Shown here piece by piece: positions 16,516 through 25,169 of a stretch of 64,000 bases of DNA; the first letter of the stretch is position 1, and every line of letters begins with the position of its first letter. The DNA lies in NCBI GenBank assembly GCA_041687675.1, contig JAWLBM010000007.1:1-64000 (forward strand). Reading direction: 5' to 3'. The notes beneath the pieces are model-generated. The model was not told where the DNA came from. It did not search any database and saw only the letters and a list, made by a program, of their open reading frames with translations. This DNA is from JAWLBM01 sp041687675 (GTDB taxonomy: Bacteria; Pseudomonadota; Alphaproteobacteria; Rhizobiales; Pleomorphomonadaceae). Made by a program: the position numbers and the translations under genes.

Positions 16516-17484
16516 ATGAAAGCAAAGTTCCTCGCGAGGGCGATGCTGGCGGCTGCGGCGCTCGCGATCTCCGCCGTGCAGTCGAACGCCGCCGACATCG
16601 CCGTGATCTCGGGCTCGGCCGAAGACGCGTTCTTCAATCCCATCAAGAGGGGCGTCGACGACGCCGCCACTCTGATCGAATCCCATGGCGGCAAGGTCAC
16701 CTACCTGACCGTACCGAACTACGACAATTTCGGTCCGGATCTCGCGCGCCTGATCGCAACGGCGATCAGCCAGAACGTGCAAGGCATCGCCATTCCCGTC
16801 TGGGTGCCCGAGGCCCAGATGCCAGCGTTGCAGGAAGCGGCAGAAAAGGGCATCAGGATCATGCTCTACAACACCCGCACGTCCGGTCCGGACGACCAGA
16901 TCGCCATCAACTACTTCGGAACGGACGAGGCGGTGGCCGGCAAGGCCGGCGGGGACTACTTCGCCGGCAGCGGCGCCAAGAAGATCCTCTGCGTGATCCA
17001 CGTTCCCGGCGCGGTGAACCTCGAGACGCGGTGCGACGGCGTTGAGGAGGGAGCGACGGCCGGGGGTGCCGAAATCGTCCGCCTTCCCCTCCCCGCGAGC
17101 ATCCAGTCCAACATGGCCGCCACCTCGGAGGCCATCAAGGCGGAACTCCTGAAGGACCAGACGCTGGACGTGGTGCTCACCCTTAACGCGCAGACATCCG
17201 ACGCCGCCGCGATGGCCATCGAACAGGCCGGGGCCGCAGGCAAGGTGAGGCTCGGCACCTTCGACCTGAGCACGTCCGTTCTCGACCGGATCAAGGCCGG
17301 GGCGCAGGCGATGGCGATCGACCAGCAGCCCTACCTGCAGTCCTTCCTCGCGACGACGCTGCTCGCGAACAACATCGATTACGGCATGGAACTCGCCACG
17401 AACCCGATCCTGACCGGTCCCGCGATCATCGACGCCTCCAACATCGAGGCCGCGCTCAACGGAGTGACGAGCGGCGTGCGCTGA
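16516..17484 (+). CDS. Sugar ABC transporter substrate-binding protein (CUT2 type)
   Basis: 322 residues from the ATG at 16516, preceded by an ideal AGGAGG. The Sec signal peptide is MKAKFLARAMLAAAALAIS with cleavage near SNAA. The mature protein has the Peripla_BP_4 pattern of ribose/fructose/inositol binding proteins: an opening IAVISGSAEDAFFNPIKRGV strand, TYLTVPNYDNFG, GIAIPVWVPEAQM, a DPDQIAINYFGTDE-like hinge and the closing LGTFDLSTSVLDRIKAG. The first gene after the operator-bearing promoter, followed by a hairpin that should favour its higher expression. The substrate is inferred to be a monosaccharide or polyol. Confidence 0.85.
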   Translation: MKAKFLARAMLAAAALAISAVQSNAADIAVISGSAEDAFFNPIKRGVDDAATLIESHGGKVTYLTVPNYDNFGPDLARLIATAISQNVQGIAIPVWVPEAQMPALQEAAEKGIRIMLYNTRTSGPDDQIAINYFGTDEAVAGKAGGDYFAGSGAKKILCVIHVPGAVNLETRCDGVEEGATAGGAEIVRLPLPASIQSNMAATSEAIKAELLKDQTLDVVLTLNAQTSDAAAMAIEQAGAAGKVRLGTFDLSTSVLDRIKAGAQAMAIDQQPYLQSFLATTLLANNIDYGMELATNPILTGPAIIDASNIEAALNGVTSGVR

Positions 17485-17502
17485 CCCCGCCACGAGGCCC
17501 GG

Positions 17503-17526
17503 CCAGCCCGCGGGCATGCGGGCTGG
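17503..17526 (+). terminator. Intercistronic hairpin after the binding-protein gene
   Basis: A perfect 9-bp stem (CCAGCCCGC / GCGGGCTGG) with a 6-nt loop, followed by TTCTT. In ABC operons such a structure commonly stabilises or partly terminates transcription so that the binding protein is made in excess over the membrane parts. Confidence 0.55.
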
Positions 17527-17574
17527 TTCTTGGGCTTTCCGGCCCGACACACGCCATTTCCAGGAGTACGACAC

Positions 17575-18657
17575 ATGGGAGACAGGTCGTCTGCCGATGG
17601 TCTGCTGGGGCACACGGGCAGCCGCGCCGGCCGTGCAACCGCGCCGAACGCGTCGAAGCTGCAGGTCGGCATCCTCATGAGGCGGCCCGAAACGGGCGCC
17701 TTCCTCGGCATGATATTCGTCGCAGTCTTCTTCACGGTTTTTGGCGGATGGCTGTTCGTCTCGCCGCAGGGGATCGCCAGCTGGCTGAACGTCGCCGCCA
17801 TCCTCGGCATCATAGCCGTTCCCATCGGTTTCCTGATGATCGCCGGCGAGCTCGACATCTCGATCGGCGCAATGGTACCGGCGGCGTCCATGTGCATCGG
17901 CGTGCTGTCCGGCTACTACGGCCTGCCCGTCGCGGTCGGCATCTTCGTCACGCTGGCCTTCGGTGCTGTGGTCGGGCTGATCAACGGACTGATGGTCGTG
18001 CGCACGGCCGTCCCGTCCCTCATCGTCACGATGGGCACCCTCTTCGCGGTGGCCGGACTCATGCTCTTCCTGTCGATCGTCCTCACCAGCACCACGTCGG
18101 TCTCCATGACCGCGCCGGCATGGGCGAAGGCGATCTTCGGGAGCACGATCGGCTACGGATTTCAAGTAATGATTTTCTGGTGGCTCGGCCTCACCGCGCT
18201 CTTCTACTTCTTCCTTCACCTTTCGCCGTGGGGCAACTGGCTCTTCGCACTCGGCGGGGACAGGGTTTCTGCGCGGAACGCGGGAATTCCCGTCGACCGG
18301 CTAACCGTAGGCCTGTTCATCCTGTCCTCGATGTCGGCCGCCTTCGTTGGGATGTGTCAAACAATCCTCTACAATTCGGCTCAGGTCTCCACCGGGCAGT
18401 CCTTCATCTTCAACACCATCATCTCGGTTGTCATCGGAGGTGTGCTGCTGACGGGCGGTTTCGGCTCGGTTCTCGGGATCTTCTTCGGCACGATCACCTT
18501 CGCCATCGTGAATCAAGGAATTTTCTACACCGACTTCGACCGCAACCTGTCAAGTCTGATCATCGGTGTCATGCTGCTGATCGCGGTCCTGATGAACAAC
18601 ACCTTCCGCCAGATGGCCCTCAGCTACACCGGCAAGCGGCGGAGCGGAGGCCGCTGA
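17575..18657 (+). CDS. Sugar ABC transporter permease (CUT2 type)
   Basis: 360 residues from the ATG at 17575 behind AGGAG. Eight to ten membrane spans of the BPD_transp_2 fold are visible, beginning at about residue 40 (GAFLGMIFVAVFFTVFGGW). Family landmarks are GELDISIGAMVP, the GLINGLMVVRTAVPSLIVT region, NWLFALGGDRVSARNAGIPV and the final long hydrophobic segments. A soluble 35-residue N-terminal extension precedes the first span. Its stop overlaps the start of the ATPase gene (TGATG), which indicates translational coupling. Confidence 0.85.
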   Translation: MGDRSSADGLLGHTGSRAGRATAPNASKLQVGILMRRPETGAFLGMIFVAVFFTVFGGWLFVSPQGIASWLNVAAILGIIAVPIGFLMIAGELDISIGAMVPAASMCIGVLSGYYGLPVAVGIFVTLAFGAVVGLINGLMVVRTAVPSLIVTMGTLFAVAGLMLFLSIVLTSTTSVSMTAPAWAKAIFGSTIGYGFQVMIFWWLGLTALFYFFLHLSPWGNWLFALGGDRVSARNAGIPVDRLTVGLFILSSMSAAFVGMCQTILYNSAQVSTGQSFIFNTIISVVIGGVLLTGGFGSVLGIFFGTITFAIVNQGIFYTDFDRNLSSLIIGVMLLIAVLMNNTFRQMALSYTGKRRSGGR

Positions 18658-19439
18658 TGGCCGCACCACCGATCCTCTCCCTGGTGAATGTCAGCAAGTC
18701 CTTCGGGCCGATCGACGTCCTCCACGAGATCTCCCTCGACATACGGGCGGGAGAAGTCCTGTGCCTCCTCGGGGACAACGGCGCCGGCAAGTCGACGCTG
18801 ATCCGCATCCTCTCCGGCGTGCACCAGCCCTCCGCCGGATCCATTCTCTTCGAGGGACGGCCGACGACATTCGAGAACCCGCGTGCGGCGGCGGACCGCG
18901 GCATCGCGACCGTGCACCAGTTCGGGGGAACCTTCCCCCTGATGACGATCGGCCGCAGCTTCTTCGTCGGCATGGAACCGACCAAGGGATGGGGACCGTT
19001 CAAGGTCTTCGACCGGAGGAAGGCGAATGAGATCGCGGTGAAGGCCGTCCGGGACTTCGGCATCACGCGGATAGTGGACGGCGACCGCCTTGTCGGCGGC
19101 CTGTCGGGGGGCGAGCGGCAGTCGCTCGCCATCGCCCGTGCCGTTCATTTCGGCGCAAAGGTCCTGATCCTGGACGAACCCACCGCGGCCCTCGGTGTGA
19201 AGCAGGCGGCCCACGTTCTCCGGATCGTCAACGAAGCGAAGCGACGGGGACTCGCGGTCGTGTTCATCACGCACCAAGTGATGCACGCGATGGCGGTGGG
19301 CGACCACTTCGCGGTGCTCATCCGCGGGACCGTAGCGGCCGATTTCCGCAAGGGCGAGAAGACGCGCGAGGAGATCACCGACCTCATGGCCGGCGGCGAG
19401 GTCATGGCCGACCTGGAGGCCCGAATCGAAGTTGACTAG
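18657..19439 (+). CDS. Sugar ABC transporter ATP-binding protein (single-domain, FrcA-like)
   Basis: 260 residues, start ATG at 18657 overlapping the permease stop. Walker A GDNGAGKST, Q-loop in VHQFGG, signature LSGGERQ, Walker B VLILDEPT and switch His in FITHQV are all present, so it should be an active ATPase. Most CUT2 systems use a ~500-residue double ATPase; this one has a single domain and would work as a homodimer, as in FrcA-type fructose transporters. The C-terminal ITDLMAGG is typical of that subgroup. Confidence 0.85.
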   Translation: MAAPPILSLVNVSKSFGPIDVLHEISLDIRAGEVLCLLGDNGAGKSTLIRILSGVHQPSAGSILFEGRPTTFENPRAAADRGIATVHQFGGTFPLMTIGRSFFVGMEPTKGWGPFKVFDRRKANEIAVKAVRDFGITRIVDGDRLVGGLSGGERQSLAIARAVHFGAKVLILDEPTAALGVKQAAHVLRIVNEAKRRGLAVVFITHQVMHAMAVGDHFAVLIRGTVAADFRKGEKTREEITDLMAGGEVMADLEARIEVD

Positions 19440-19518
19440 AATCGCGGCGACGGCGCGCCGGCGGAGGCACTGTCGCAGTAACCGCCGATAGCGCAATTAG
19501 GCTGGGCCGCCGTCCAGA

Positions 19519-19990
19519 TCAGGCCGCAGCGCTCGCGATCTCCCAGGCGTGCGCCGCCTCCGCCCTGAACTGGCGGAGAGTTCGGCGGGAGATCAGGTGG
19601 CGCTGGAAGGCAAAGGTATTTTAGACGGCGGCGTGGGTGGAGAGGAAGCGCTGAGCAGATCCAGGAGATTCGTCGTCGCACCGGCTGGTGCGAGTTCTCG
19701 GCCGGTTGTTCGCGCGCAGCCCCTGATCGTGCCGCGCTGCGAGCCCGAGTTCGCGTAGCGCTGCCGCGTAGGAGCGCAGCTTGTCCGTCACCAGCACACA
19801 CGGAGCGCAGCCCTGGTTTTTCAGCAGCTTGCGCATAAGCTTCAGGGCGGCCGCCTTGTCGCGCCGGGGCTGGACCAAGAGGTCGAGGACCTCGCCTTCG
19901 CTATCGACGGCGCGCCACAGGAACACGCGTCGGCCCTTGATCGCATCACCATCTCGTCAAGGTGCCGGACATCCGACCTTCGGCTTCGAA
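19519..19990 (-). pseudogene. IS6-family transposase remnant
   Basis: Read right to left, HLDEMVM is followed, after a frameshift, by KGRRVFLWRAVDSEGE, LDLLVQPRRDKAAALKLMR, VLVTDKLRSYAAALRELG and GLRANNR, the order of an IS6/IS26-like DDE transposase. After a second lesion come SAQRFLSTHAAV, an in-frame TAA at about 19623, then NTFAFQRHLISRRTLRQFR and the natural-looking end at 19519. With at least two frameshifts and one nonsense codon it cannot make an active enzyme. Confidence 0.75.
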
Positions 19991-20081
19991 CGGCCCTCGA
20001 GGCCGAACTCGATGAGCGGCAGGGCGGTCGTCTCGACCCACTCGCGCAGACCCTCCGCCTTGGGCCGCGGCAGGTTTGTCC

Positions 20082-20180
20082 ATGAGGCGACATTTGCCTT
20101 CCCATGCCAACCTAACGGCATTAACCCGCTAGCCTACTTCGCCGGCGTCATCGCCCGCAGCGCCGCCAGCCATCCCCAGA
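20082..20180 (+). pseudogene. Possible IS66-type TnpC C-terminal remnant
   Basis: The plus-strand translation NGINPLAYFAGVIARSAASH resembles the extreme C-terminal motif of IS66 transposases (LNGIDP.AYL.DVL.RI..H). Only about 30 codons are present. The identification rests on this motif alone. Confidence 0.35.
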
Positions 20181-20277
20181 GCCAGACCGCTATGCAGCGT
20201 GATGCGTACCGGGCCTGCCGTCGCGGAGCCGGAGGCGGAGCGGCGGCGGGCCCGGTATAGGCCGTTTGAAGGGTGGA

Positions 20278-20412
20278 TCAGACGCGGTTCTTGAAGCGCC
20301 AGCTCTCGTTTCGCGTCTCGACGATCTCGCAGTGGTGCGTGAGACGGTCGAGGAGAGCGGTGGTCATCTTGGCGTCGCCGAAGACGCTCGGCCATTCGCC
20401 GAAGGACAATTG
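20278..20412 (-). pseudogene. IS21-family IstB ATPase, C-terminal fragment
   Basis: The minus-strand translation runs LSFGEWPSVFGDAKMTTALL, then DRLTHHCEIVETRNESWRF and KNRV before the TGA at 20278. This is the C-terminus of the IstB helper ATPase of IS21 elements. The Walker motifs and the istA gene are missing. The fragment joins non-IS sequence at about 20412. Confidence 0.7.
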
Positions 20413-20563
20413 TGATCCCGGGGGACAGACCACGTCAGGCCGGACTCTAACCCGCCATGGAAGAAAGCAGCAGTGGCAGACCAGCAGTCGGAATCGGCCG
20501 CGGCGCCGGGCTTGAGAAGTCGCACGCCCTGAACCTGTACTGCCGCAGGTGCGCCCCGGCAGG

Positions 20564-21466
20564 TCAAGATCTGATCGGGGACGCGATCCGCATCGGGGAA
20601 ACGAGGATGACGCCCGCGGCTATGATCGCCGCGGCGATGTAGACGGTCGCCGGAATGCTCTCTCCGAAGACGAGCGCGCCAGCCGCCAGGCTGACCACGG
20701 TGGCTATGTAACCGACCTGGCTGGTGTAGACCGTGCCGGCAATCGCCTGCAGGACGAAGAACAGGAGCAGCGCTGCAGCCGAAACGGCCGCATGCCAGAG
20801 CGCCAAGCCGGGCGGCACCGACGAGAGGTCGGCGAAGCCCCCACCCGCGAGCGCGCCAAGTCCAAGCAGGACCGCACCCGCGGTCATCGCTCCGGCGGCA
20901 TTGGAAATGGGCGCAGAGCCCGCGGGCCACAACTGCGCCCTGAGGACGTTGCCGATCGCTACGGAGAGCGGAACAGCGAGGCTGAGCACGATCCATCCCG
21001 AGCCGACGCCGTCCGGCAGGTTGCCACGGGGCAGCACCACGAGGAGCGCACCCGCAAGACCGAGTACGAATCCGGCGATGCAGCGCGAGGACGGCCTCAC
21101 CAGGCCGATGACCGCGGTGATCGCGAGCGTCAGGATGGGAGGAAGCGTGTAGCCGATTCCGGCCAGACCGGCACCAATCACCGGGACGACGGTGGCCAGC
21201 ACGAGTTGGGGCAGCGCAATCGAAAAGGTGCCGATGGCTCCATAATACAAGAGGTGCCCTCGCTCGCCTCGCATGGGACTGCCCCGCAGAAGCGCGATGG
21301 CTACGAGGATCCCCGCGGCGATCGCCGTCGAGGCAAAGGCCCAGGCGAGTATGGTGGCGCCGGCAAGACTGGCCATCCGGGTGATCGGAACAGCGGCGCC
21401 GACCATGAAGCCGGTCGCCAGAAGAGCCGCAACGGGAGAGAGGCGAAGCAGGTTGGCGGCCACCAT
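20564..21466 (-). CDS. DMT-superfamily (EamA) transporter
   Basis: 300 residues from the ATG at 21466; ATG codons at 21562 or further up extend it with an arginine-rich, non-membrane sequence and none has a clear ribosome binding site, so the start is uncertain. About ten hydrophobic spans are arranged as two EamA repeats (first LLRLSPVAALLATGFMVGAA, second after a central SAPISNAAGAMTAGAVLLG). The end, GYIATVVSLAAGALVFGE followed by the last spans, is typical. Such proteins export amino acids or other metabolites. It follows the XRE-cupin regulator gene in the same direction and may be controlled by it. Confidence 0.75.
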   Translation of the reverse strand: MVAANLLRLSPVAALLATGFMVGAAVPITRMASLAGATILAWAFASTAIAAGILVAIALLRGSPMRGERGHLLYYGAIGTFSIALPQLVLATVVPVIGAGLAGIGYTLPPILTLAITAVIGLVRPSSRCIAGFVLGLAGALLVVLPRGNLPDGVGSGWIVLSLAVPLSVAIGNVLRAQLWPAGSAPISNAAGAMTAGAVLLGLGALAGGGFADLSSVPPGLALWHAAVSAAALLLFFVLQAIAGTVYTSQVGYIATVVSLAAGALVFGESIPATVYIAAAIIAAGVILVSPMRIASPIRS

Positions 21467-21648
21467 GACGGTCAGTCCGGCTGAACGTTGGCGCGAGGGC
21501 GACCGCCGGCAGGAGCGCCTGAGATGCAAACTTTCGGTAGTGGCACCGCTGGCCTTCTCCATCGTAGGTCCCGGGGGCAGAATAGCGGCTGAAACTGGTT
21601 GGCCGCACCAGGATTTGCGCCTGGGCCCGGTCCCACCGCCGCCGACGC

Positions 21649-22269
21649 TCAGAACGTCGGCGGCGTATTGACCCACAGGATCCGCGCAATCCCGCTGCCC
21701 GGATTGACGTAGTAGTGCCCAAGCGAGGAGTCGAAGTAGAAGCTATCCCCTTCGCGCAGATTGACCCAATTGCCGTCGACGGAGAGGTCGAGGCACCCTT
21801 CGAGCACCAGTCCGAACTCCTGGCCACGGTGCGAGATCGCCTCGCGGCTACCGCCGCCAGCCTCAATCACATGGATGTTGATCTGGAGCATATGCTCGGG
21901 GCCGGATGGCACCAACTGCTCCAGGACGACCCGGTCGCCGGATCGCCGATGGCCGGTCTCCATCCTCGGCCGGTCCTCCCTCCGGATCACAAGCACGGGG
22001 CCGCCGTCACGCTCCGTTTCGGAGAATAGAGCATTGATGTTGATCCCGAGTGCCTCCACGATGCGGTGGAGGGTCGGGATGGACGGCATCGACCTATCGT
22101 TCTCGATCTTCGAGAGGTAGCCCTCCGTGAGCCCGACGCGCGTACTGAGTTCGTCCAAGCTCAAGCCACGCAGTTTCCGGGCGTGGCGCAGGCGGATCCC
22201 GAACCGGGGTTTTTCGAGGCGATCTGTTTCGGCGTTCAAGGCCGCTTCCTCCGGCGCGCGCACCGTCAT
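21649..22269 (-). CDS. XRE-family regulator with C-terminal cupin domain
   Basis: 206 residues. Residues 22-77 form a Cro/CI HTH (GIRLRHARKLRGLSLDELST, VGLTEGYLSKIENDRSMPSI). Residues about 125-200 form a cupin_2 beta-barrel (HRGQEFGLVLEGCLDLSVDG, LREGDSFYFDSSLGHYYVNPG). Proteins of this architecture (PuuR, SutR-like) sense small amines or amino acids. It is divergent from the peptide-type ABC operon at 22534, with a 264 bp intergenic region, and is upstream of the DMT exporter, so it may control both import and export of the same compound class (inference). Confidence 0.85.
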   Translation of the reverse strand: MTVRAPEEAALNAETDRLEKPRFGIRLRHARKLRGLSLDELSTRVGLTEGYLSKIENDRSMPSIPTLHRIVEALGININALFSETERDGGPVLVIRREDRPRMETGHRRSGDRVVLEQLVPSGPEHMLQINIHVIEAGGGSREAISHRGQEFGLVLEGCLDLSVDGNWVNLREGDSFYFDSSLGHYYVNPGSGIARILWVNTPPTF

Positions 22270-22533
22270 TGGACACCTTCGCCGCCGAAGTGCGGTGCGT
22301 CGGCCCGACTGTCAATCCGTTCCGCAACGGCATCGTCATCGGCCATAGGTCGTTCCTTGCGCAACCGCTGCACTCCTCAGGTGCAAACGCCAGAAATGGG
22401 CGGAATGTCAAGCCCCTTTCCGCTCAGGAAAGCAGCTTGACTTGCTCGGATGCCGCCTCCAGCATCTATTTGGCCAGAAGAATCCCGGTTGAAGCGAGGA
22501 TGGCCGAACGAGCCGGAGAGGGAGCACAGCCAC
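22270..22533. promoter_or_regulatory. Divergent control region of the XRE gene and the peptide-type ABC operon
   Basis: 264 bp with lower GC than the coding flanks. A CTTTCC-N5-GGAAAG dyad near 22424-22440 and a TTGACT box just after it are the only candidate operator and -35 elements; no good -10 is spaced correctly. Confidence 0.35.
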
Positions 22534-24186
22534 ATGAAATTCCCACATCTCATCACCGACAGGCGTCAGTTCCTCAGGATGACCTCGGCTGTCGCGAGTG
22601 CCGCGGTCATGCCGAAAATACTCGCCATCCCGCAGGCCTATGCCCAGGCTGGCTCCACACTCGTGATCGCAGCCCCTGCAACGCCACAAAGCCTCGACTG
22701 CAACTTCGACGTGAGCCTCGGGACCTTTGAGGCGATCGCGGCCCTCTATGACGGCCTGCTCGGTTTCGAGAAGATCCCCGACCCGGGCGTGCCGACCGCA
22801 CTTCGCGAGGACACCGCCTACTACGCGGACATGCTTGGCAACGTGAACATGGTCGGCAAGCTCGCCGAGAGCTGGGAACTCGACCCGAGCGGCAAGCGCG
22901 CGGTGTTCAAGCTGCGCGAAGGAGTGATGAGCAACTGGGGCAACGAACTTACCGCCGAGGACGTGCGCTGGACATGGAACCGCGCCTTCGAGCTCGGTGC
23001 GCTCGGGGCATTCTACACGGCGGTGTCCGGCCTCAAGCGGCCCGACGATATCCGGGTCGAAGACAAGTACGTCGTGTCCTTCAACACCGATGATCCGAAC
23101 CCGCTGCTGCTCAAGATCCACACCAACCTCTACACGCCGGTGTACGACAGCACCAAGTGCAAGGAGGTCGGTGGTACGGACGATCCCTGGGCGCGCAAGT
23201 TCATCGAGAACGAGAGCGCCGGCTTCGGACCCTACCGCCTCCAGCAGCTGACCCGGGGCCAGCAGGCGGTGTTCGCGGCGCGGGACGACTATTGGGGCGG
23301 CAAGCCCGCGTTGGAGACCGTGGTCTTCCGCGAGGTGCCGACCTCGGCCAGCCGCGTCCAGTTGCTCCAGGGGGGCGCTGTCGATATCGCCCAGTACCTC
23401 CAGCCTCTGGAGATCATCAGCCTCAAGAATGCGCCGAACGTCGCCGTCGAGACAGTGCCGGCCTCGTTCATGATCTGGGTAGAACTCAACGCCAAGATAG
23501 CGCCCTTCGACAACGTCGACGTGCGTCGCGCGATGAATTTCGCCTTCCCGCAGCAGGAAGTTCTTAACGCCGTCTACCAGGGCCTTGCCTCGCCCCTGAA
23601 CGGCTGCATGCCGAACATCTACCCGGGATTTACCGGCGATCACTACAATTACGAATACAATCTGGACAAGGCCAAGGAGCTTCTTGAGAAGGCGGGCGTG
23701 GGCGGCGGCTTCAAGACGTCTCTCGCCTATAACGCCGGCGACCCGGTGCAGGAGCCGATCGCGATCATCTACCAGTCGGCGCTCAAGAACATCGGCGTGG
23801 AGTTGGAGCTGCAGAAGGTCCCGGCCGGCTCGTTCTACAACTTCGTGACTGAACGCAAGCAGCCAATGATCTTCTACGTGGACAGCCCGTGGTGTCCGGA
23901 CCCGGGCTATTCGCTCACGCTCTATTTCGACAGCAAGAGCTATGTGAACTACAGCAACTACGAAAATGCCGAGGTCGATGCGCTGCTCGCTGCTGCCGCA
24001 GCAACCGCCGACGAGGCCAAGCGGCTTGAGCTCACGGGCAAGGCCCAGGCGATCATCATGGACGAGGCGCCGTGGACGTTCGTGGCGTATCCGAACTATA
24101 CGATGGCGCGGAAGGCGGATCTGAAGGGGTGGACTTACTACACCTCGAACAACATTCGCTTCCAGGACTTCTCGCGGTCCAGCTGA
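22534..24186 (+). CDS. ABC transporter substrate-binding protein, family 5 (dipeptide/nickel type)
   Basis: 550 residues from the ATG at 22534 after GAGAGGGAG. A twin-arginine-like signal (TDRRQFLRMTSAVASAA) ends at about AYAQA, so the protein may be exported folded. SBP_bac_5 features are the MVGKLAESWELDPSG strand, FKLREGVMSNWGNELTAEDV, GFGPYRL, VDIAQYLQPLEI, DVRRAMNFAFPQQEVLNAVY and the closing MDEAPWTFVAYPNYTMARK. It heads an operon with two DppB/C-like permeases and two ATPases. The ligand could be a peptide, opine or other small organic molecule; nothing in the sequence identifies it. Confidence 0.85.
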   Translation: MKFPHLITDRRQFLRMTSAVASAAVMPKILAIPQAYAQAGSTLVIAAPATPQSLDCNFDVSLGTFEAIAALYDGLLGFEKIPDPGVPTALREDTAYYADMLGNVNMVGKLAESWELDPSGKRAVFKLREGVMSNWGNELTAEDVRWTWNRAFELGALGAFYTAVSGLKRPDDIRVEDKYVVSFNTDDPNPLLLKIHTNLYTPVYDSTKCKEVGGTDDPWARKFIENESAGFGPYRLQQLTRGQQAVFAARDDYWGGKPALETVVFREVPTSASRVQLLQGGAVDIAQYLQPLEIISLKNAPNVAVETVPASFMIWVELNAKIAPFDNVDVRRAMNFAFPQQEVLNAVYQGLASPLNGCMPNIYPGFTGDHYNYEYNLDKAKELLEKAGVGGGFKTSLAYNAGDPVQEPIAIIYQSALKNIGVELELQKVPAGSFYNFVTERKQPMIFYVDSPWCPDPGYSLTLYFDSKSYVNYSNYENAEVDALLAAAAATADEAKRLELTGKAQAIIMDEAPWTFVAYPNYTMARKADLKGWTYYTSNNIRFQDFSRSS

Positions 24187-24190
24187 TCGC

Positions 24191-25165
24191 ATGTCCGGAA
24201 TCGCGAACGACTTGCGAAGTGACCAGGACTCCGGGGCGGCGATGACCGCCGCCCCGGGGCGCGTTCGTTTTTTCCTGTCCGTGCTGCGGGCCCGCCCGGA
24301 TTTCGCGCTGGGGTACGGCATCGTGTTTGCCGTGTGCATACTCGCGATCTTCGCCCCGTTGATCTCCCCGTACGATCCGGTCAAGGCCGACCCGGCAAAC
24401 TTTCTGAAACCACCGTCTTGGACAAACCCCATGGGCACGGACGCGACGGGGATGGATATCTTCTCGCGCGTCATCCACGCGCCGAGGATCGATCTCACCA
24501 TCGCGCTCGCCAGTACTCTACTCTCCGCCGTGCTCGGATCGCTGCTCGGCGCGGCTGCCGGGTATTACGAGAAGCAGGCGGGTATAGGCCGCTTCGCCGC
24601 AGGATTCGTGATGCGCGCCTCCGACGTGTTGCAGGCGTTCCCGGTGTTCGTCTTTGCTATCGCGGTCGTTGCGGTACTCGGCCAAGGGCTGCAAAGCATC
24701 ATCCTGGCTGTGGCTTTCGTGAACACGCCGATCTACCTTCGACTGATGCGCAGCCAAGTGCTCTCTGTGCGGCGGATGCGATATGTCGAGGCTGCCTACG
24801 TGTCCGGAGTCTCCGACCGGCAGATCCTGCTGCGACACGTCATTCCGAACTCGATCGCACCGGTCCTGGCGCAGCTATCCGTCAATATTGGCTGGGCCAT
24901 CCTGCTGACCGCCGGCCTTAGCTTCATCGGCGCCGGTGTGGAAGCGCCGACCCCCGAATGGGGCAGCATGATCGCGATGGGCTTCCAGAGCATCATTACC
25001 GGCCACTGGTGGCCATCGATCTTCCCGGGCCTCGCGCTGGCGGTCACAGTTCTCGGGTTCGCCCTGATCGGCTCGAGCGTCGAGGTACTCGCGGACCCAG
25101 CGCGACGGCGAGCCCTTGTCGGCCGGATCGAGGAGCGCCGGGCGGCCGGCGCCCGGGCGGGGTGA
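24191..25165 (+). CDS. Peptide-type ABC transporter permease (DppC-like)
   Basis: 324 residues beginning 4 bp after the binding-protein stop. The N-terminal span (GYGIVFAVCILAIFAPLISPYDPV) and the HPMGTDATGMDIFSRVIHA-like loop NPMGTDATGMDIFSRVIH are the OppC N-terminal pattern. Five or more further spans follow, with the EAA loop ATYVSGVSDRQILLRHVIPN-like segment EAAYVSGVSDRQILLRHVIP that contacts the ATPase. It forms the channel with the next gene product. Confidence 0.85.
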   Translation: MSGIANDLRSDQDSGAAMTAAPGRVRFFLSVLRARPDFALGYGIVFAVCILAIFAPLISPYDPVKADPANFLKPPSWTNPMGTDATGMDIFSRVIHAPRIDLTIALASTLLSAVLGSLLGAAAGYYEKQAGIGRFAAGFVMRASDVLQAFPVFVFAIAVVAVLGQGLQSIILAVAFVNTPIYLRLMRSQVLSVRRMRYVEAAYVSGVSDRQILLRHVIPNSIAPVLAQLSVNIGWAILLTAGLSFIGAGVEAPTPEWGSMIAMGFQSIITGHWWPSIFPGLALAVTVLGFALIGSSVEVLADPARRRALVGRIEERRAAGARAG

Positions 25166-25169
25166 TCCG

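Larger units (their letters stand above)
19440..20563. other. IS graveyard between the sugar and peptide modules
   Basis: 1.1 kb without an intact gene. It contains the IS6-like, possible IS66-like and IS21-like remnants listed separately, all broken. Bases 20413-20563 show nothing recognisable. Confidence 0.6.

Noticed and set aside
16015..18219. A 734-codon open frame on the minus strand
   Set aside because: It runs opposite to the binding-protein and permease genes, is rich in Arg/Gly/Asp/His without domain structure, and is a GC-driven mirror of real genes.
22408..24501. A 697-codon open frame on the minus strand
   Set aside because: Antisense to the family 5 binding-protein gene, which has clear motifs and a ribosome binding site; the antisense product has no recognisable features.
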